Below the pieces are notes generated by a model that was not told where the DNA came from, did no database searches, and was given only the letters and a program-made list of their open reading frames with translations. From the NCBI GenBank assembly GCA_030600525.1, contig JAUVLX010000136.1:1-8758 (forward strand): 8,758 nucleotides of DNA, in the 5' to 3' direction. Positions 6,417 through 8,758 of this stretch are shown piece by piece. The position numbers and the translations under genes were made by a program. Position 1 is the stretch's first letter, and each line of letters opens with the position of its first letter. This DNA comes from Desulfobulbus sp. (GTDB lineage: Bacteria > Desulfobacterota > Desulfobulbia > Desulfobulbales > Desulfobulbaceae).

Positions 6417-7364
6417 ATGGTTGCCTACACACCAGGAGGCTTTTCTCCCAACCCTGCAAAGAAAAAACCTAAGGGGAGATTGGTGCGCATACTGGATCTT
6501 TTTAAAAGGAAAATTTCCAGGAAAAGGCATAACCCCACACCACCGGGAGTGCAGACGTCCATTGCAGGTATCCAGCGTCAGTCGCAGATTAAATGGTACT
6601 CAAGGGGAGTGATAACCCTGGTCTTTCTTTGTGCTGTTGTCGGTTCTTTTTGCTGGGTGGGCTATGCGCTCCTCATGCGCTCAGATGTTTTTCGCCTCAC
6701 AGACATACAGGTAAAAGGTTATAGGGTCAGCAGTTTGTCGCAGATTTTGAAAAAGGGCAACATTGAGCAGGGCGTGAGTCTTTTTGCCGTGGATGCAAAG
6801 GCAGCCGCAAGGGAAATCAGCAGCCTGCCCTGGATAGATAGAGTTACCCTGACGAGGCGATGGCCATCGGCGTTTGAAATAAAGGTGAGGGAACATCGAC
6901 CACTGGCATTGGTTAATGTCGAAAATGCTTCCGGAAGTGAGTTGTTTTATCTTAATAACAAGGGGGCGTTATTTGCGCCCTTGCGTTTGGGACAGGATTT
7001 TGATTATCCTGTCATTACAGGTGTTAAGTGGGAGGCCGCAGAGTCAGCAAAACAACTGCCTCAAGGTACTGTGGCAGAATCGGCACTGGTATTGTTGAAG
7101 CTGGCGGCCAAAGGGAATGCCATCCTCCCCATACAGTCAATATCTGAAGTACATGTGGATAATCGACAAGGGTTGGTGGTTTATTTGGTTGATCAGCCTT
7201 TTCCCATCTATTTCGGTACAGAGAAAATTTACACAAAGTACTACCGTCTGGTAAAAATTTTGGAACGGCTGTACCGCAAAAAAAAGATAGAAGGGATTGC
7301 ATCCATCCGGATGGATTACATGGAAAATAAGGTCTTAGTCGCTCGAGCTGAACTTGACAGGTAG
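6417..7364 (+). CDS. ftsQ: Cell division protein FtsQ
   Basis: FtsQ is a bitopic inner-membrane divisome protein that links early cytoplasmic division proteins to the periplasmic FtsB/FtsL complex and the septal synthase. The 315-residue product has a proline- and lysine/arginine-rich cytoplasmic N terminus (about 1-60), a single transmembrane segment (about 64-87, containing VITLVFLCAVVGSFCWVGYA) and a periplasmic region. The POTRA domain spans about 91-160, beginning VFRLTDIQVKG and ending with the family-typical PWIDRVTLTRRWPSAFEIKV region and EHRPLAL. The FtsQ-type beta domain follows (about 165-315), including the YLNNKGALF segment. Sequence conservation in this family is low, and the call rests on topology, the POTRA motif and position upstream of ftsA. 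The ATG at 6417 has an AGGA at 6408-6411. ftsA follows after only 5 bases. Confidence 0.94.
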   Translation: MVAYTPGGFSPNPAKKKPKGRLVRILDLFKRKISRKRHNPTPPGVQTSIAGIQRQSQIKWYSRGVITLVFLCAVVGSFCWVGYALLMRSDVFRLTDIQVKGYRVSSLSQILKKGNIEQGVSLFAVDAKAAAREISSLPWIDRVTLTRRWPSAFEIKVREHRPLALVNVENASGSELFYLNNKGALFAPLRLGQDFDYPVITGVKWEAAESAKQLPQGTVAESALVLLKLAAKGNAILPIQSISEVHVDNRQGLVVYLVDQPFPIYFGTEKIYTKYYRLVKILERLYRKKKIEGIASIRMDYMENKVLVARAELDR

Positions 7365-7369
7365 GTAGC

Positions 7370-8593
7370 ATGGAAGAAATTGAAGTACGTGAATCCGGTG
7401 AGTTGATAGCCGGTCTGGATATAGGCACAACGAAGATCTTGGCTGTTGTCGGTGAAATTTTCGAAGACAGGGTCGAGGTGGTTGGGGTTGGCACTGCTGC
7501 ATCAACAGGGTTGAAGAATGGTGTTGTCGTCAATATTGAGGCAACTGTTAAGGCTATTCGTCAAGCGGTTGCCGCTGCCTCCGATCAAGCTGGTTGTGAT
7601 ATTGAGACAGTTTATGTCGGTATTGCCGGTAATCATATCAAGGGGTTTAATTCTCCTGGGATCATTGCCGTTAATAATCAGGAAATAAAGGAAAAGGATA
7701 TTGAGGCGGTGATCAGGGCTGCCCAGACCGTGAAGATATCCGATAACCAGCAGATAATTCATGTCCTGCCACAGGAATACATGGTAGATGATCATACCGG
7801 TATTCAGAATCCCTTGGGTATGACTGGCGTCCGTCTGGTGACCAATGTCCATATTGTTACCGCCGATGTTACCGCCTTACATAACCTGGTTACGAGCTGT
7901 AATCGTGCCGGTCTGGCCGTCTCTGAAATCGTGTTGGAATCGGTGGCCTCATCGCATGCGGTTTTAAGTAGGGATGAAATGGAATTGGGTGTTGTCTTAA
8001 TTGATATCGGCGGTGGGACAACGGATCTAGCCATTTTTTGTAATGGTACTATCAAGCATACCTGGGAATTGGCCCTTGGAGGCAACAATTTAACCAGTGA
8101 TCTGAGTGTAGGGCTTCGTACACCGCTTCAGGAGGCGGAAGAATTAAAATATCTGTACGGTGGTGCTCTGTCATCAATGATAAAAGAAAATCAGATCATT
8201 GAAGTCCCTACTGTGGGTGATCGTAAGCCGAGAAAGGTTTCGCAGCGGGTAATGGTCGAAATTCTTGAGGCCAGGATAGAAGAAATTCTGCAGATGGTTA
8301 ACAAAAATATCTATGGTTCAGGGTATCGTAACCGGATTAATGCCGGGATCGTTATAACCGGTGGTAGCGCATTGTTGGCCAATATCGTTGAGATGGCAGA
8401 GCAGATTTTTGATTTGCCAGTGAGGATTGGCTACCCCTCGGGGCTGGAAGGCCGAATGGAGGATGTTAACTCCCCTCGTTGTACCACCGGAGTAGGAATG
8501 GTTCTGTATGGTAGCAAGGCAAATCATTACGTGCCAAAAGAGAAGAGCAATGTGGTAAGTAAGTTGAAAAATTGGGTAAAGAAAATTGTATAG
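7370..8593 (+). CDS. ftsA: Cell division protein FtsA
   Basis: FtsA is an actin-like ATPase that tethers FtsZ filaments to the cytoplasmic face of the membrane and recruits later division proteins. The 407 residues match the family length. The actin-fold motifs appear in order: phosphate-1 loop GLDIGTTKI (15-23), the FtsA-specific 1C subdomain (about 87-165, including GIAGNHIKGFNS), phosphate-2 loop LIDIGGGTTDL (210-220), and the adenosine motif GIVITGGSALLANI (326-339). The last 15 residues (393-407, with VVSKLKNWVKKIV) form a short basic amphipathic helix, the membrane-targeting sequence. The ATG at 7370 is preceded by AGGTAGG at 7359-7365, which also contains the ftsQ stop, so the two genes are tightly coupled. 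An 87-base gap separates it from ftsZ. Confidence 0.98.
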   Translation: MEEIEVRESGELIAGLDIGTTKILAVVGEIFEDRVEVVGVGTAASTGLKNGVVVNIEATVKAIRQAVAAASDQAGCDIETVYVGIAGNHIKGFNSPGIIAVNNQEIKEKDIEAVIRAAQTVKISDNQQIIHVLPQEYMVDDHTGIQNPLGMTGVRLVTNVHIVTADVTALHNLVTSCNRAGLAVSEIVLESVASSHAVLSRDEMELGVVLIDIGGGTTDLAIFCNGTIKHTWELALGGNNLTSDLSVGLRTPLQEAEELKYLYGGALSSMIKENQIIEVPTVGDRKPRKVSQRVMVEILEARIEEILQMVNKNIYGSGYRNRINAGIVITGGSALLANIVEMAEQIFDLPVRIGYPSGLEGRMEDVNSPRCTTGVGMVLYGSKANHYVPKEKSNVVSKLKNWVKKIV

Positions 8594-8680
8594 ATTTCCT
8601 TAAAATACCTTTGGTCTAGGGACAATTGATGGTATATTCGACTGCAATTAATCTAGGAATATTGTTCATGGGAGATGAGC
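8594..8680 (+). promoter_or_regulatory. ftsA-ftsZ intergenic region with a possible sigma70-type promoter
   Basis: This 87-base AT-rich gap is the only non-coding stretch longer than 17 bases in the window. A TATATT at 8633-8638 matches five of six positions of a -10 box, and a weak TTGGTC at 8611-8616 (three of six) stands 16 bases upstream as a possible -35. A second pair, TTGATG at 8626-8631 with TAATCT at 8649-8654 (17-base spacer), is weaker. No hairpin followed by a T run is seen, so a terminator is not supported. An extra promoter before ftsZ would fit the known need for FtsZ in excess over FtsA, but here it is an inference from weak matches. Confidence 0.35.
8671..8674 (+). promoter_or_regulatory. 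Strong ribosome binding site of ftsZ
   Basis: GGAG is placed 6 bases before the ATG at 8681. It is one of the clearest Shine-Dalgarno sequences in the window and supports the 8681 start over the in-frame ATG at 8693. A strong site suits a protein made in large amounts. Confidence 0.7.
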
Positions 8681-8758
8681 ATGCCGTTCAGAATGGCTGA
8701 AGAAGAGTCTGTTGCTGTAATCAAGGTAATCGGTGTTGGTGGCGGTGGTGGTAATGCT
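8681..8758 (+). CDS. ftsZ: Cell division protein FtsZ, N-terminal start (partial)
   Basis: These are the first 26 codons of FtsZ, cut by the right edge. FtsZ is the tubulin-like GTPase that assembles the cytokinetic ring. The visible sequence begins MPFRMAEEESVAVIKVIGVG and runs into the glycine-rich GVGGGGGNA, the first strand and first nucleotide-contacting loop of the GTPase domain, as in all FtsZ proteins. The ATG at 8681 has GGAG 6 bases upstream; the ATG at 8693 is in frame but less well placed. Location after ftsA is canonical. The tubulin signature GGGTGTG and the C-terminal peptide that binds FtsA lie outside the window. Confidence 0.96.
   Translation, partial: MPFRMAEEESVAVIKVIGVGGGGGNA

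Noticed and set aside
7024..7533. Minus-strand open frame of 169 codons across the ftsQ-ftsA junction
   Set aside because: It is opposite two well-supported genes, rich in Pro, Thr and Ser as expected of a shadow frame, and has no motif.
8594..8680. Rho-independent terminator between ftsA and ftsZ
   Set aside because: I find no GC-rich stem-loop followed by a T run in this gap.
1..8758. Mobile element, CRISPR array, RNA gene or horizontally acquired island
   Set aside because: The window is filled by contiguous housekeeping genes in one direction with uniform style. No transposase, terminal repeats, spaced direct repeats or tRNA-like folds were seen.

Overview
The window is a section of a division and cell wall (dcw) gene cluster, read entirely on the + strand. 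The order is murF (3' end only), mraY, murD, a small cysteine-rich gene, murG, murC, murB, ftsQ, ftsA and ftsZ (5' end only). Every boundary is either an overlap or a gap of 17 bases or less, except for 87 bases between ftsA and ftsZ. Nearly the whole window is therefore coding and looks like one long operon. I see no tRNA, rRNA, CRISPR array, insertion sequence, phage gene or convincing terminator.

The source is a diderm-type bacterium with a canonical peptidoglycan and FtsZ/FtsA divisome. The order murG-murC-murB-ftsQ-ftsA-ftsZ with no ddl between murB and ftsQ, the moderate GC content, and a small protein resembling the cysteine-rich tail of response regulators common in sulfate- and metal-reducing lineages together suggest Desulfobacterota (former Deltaproteobacteria), perhaps Desulfobulbales. 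This placement is an inference from gene order and protein style, not from a search.

Layout: bases 2-283 end MurF, which completes UDP-MurNAc-pentapeptide. Bases 295-1374 encode MraY, which makes lipid I. Bases 1377-2762 encode MurD, which adds D-Glu. Bases 2747-2971 hold a 74-residue protein with a CxxC...HGxCPxC zinc-knuckle signature. Bases 2962-4068 encode MurG, which makes lipid II. Bases 4073-5455 encode MurC, which adds L-Ala, and 5464-6399 encode MurB, which reduces UDP-enolpyruvyl-GlcNAc. Bases 6417-7364 encode FtsQ, 7370-8593 encode FtsA, and 8681 onwards encodes FtsZ. The first group supplies the peptidoglycan precursor and the last three build the septal machine that uses it.

The one real departure from the textbook cluster lies between murD and murG. 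The slot normally held by ftsW, the septal glycosyltransferase gene of about 1.1 kb, holds only the small cysteine-rich gene. That gene overlaps murD at its start and murG at its end, and murG has no good ribosome binding site of its own, so the small gene probably couples translation of the two. The rest is an ordinary, intact dcw cluster.
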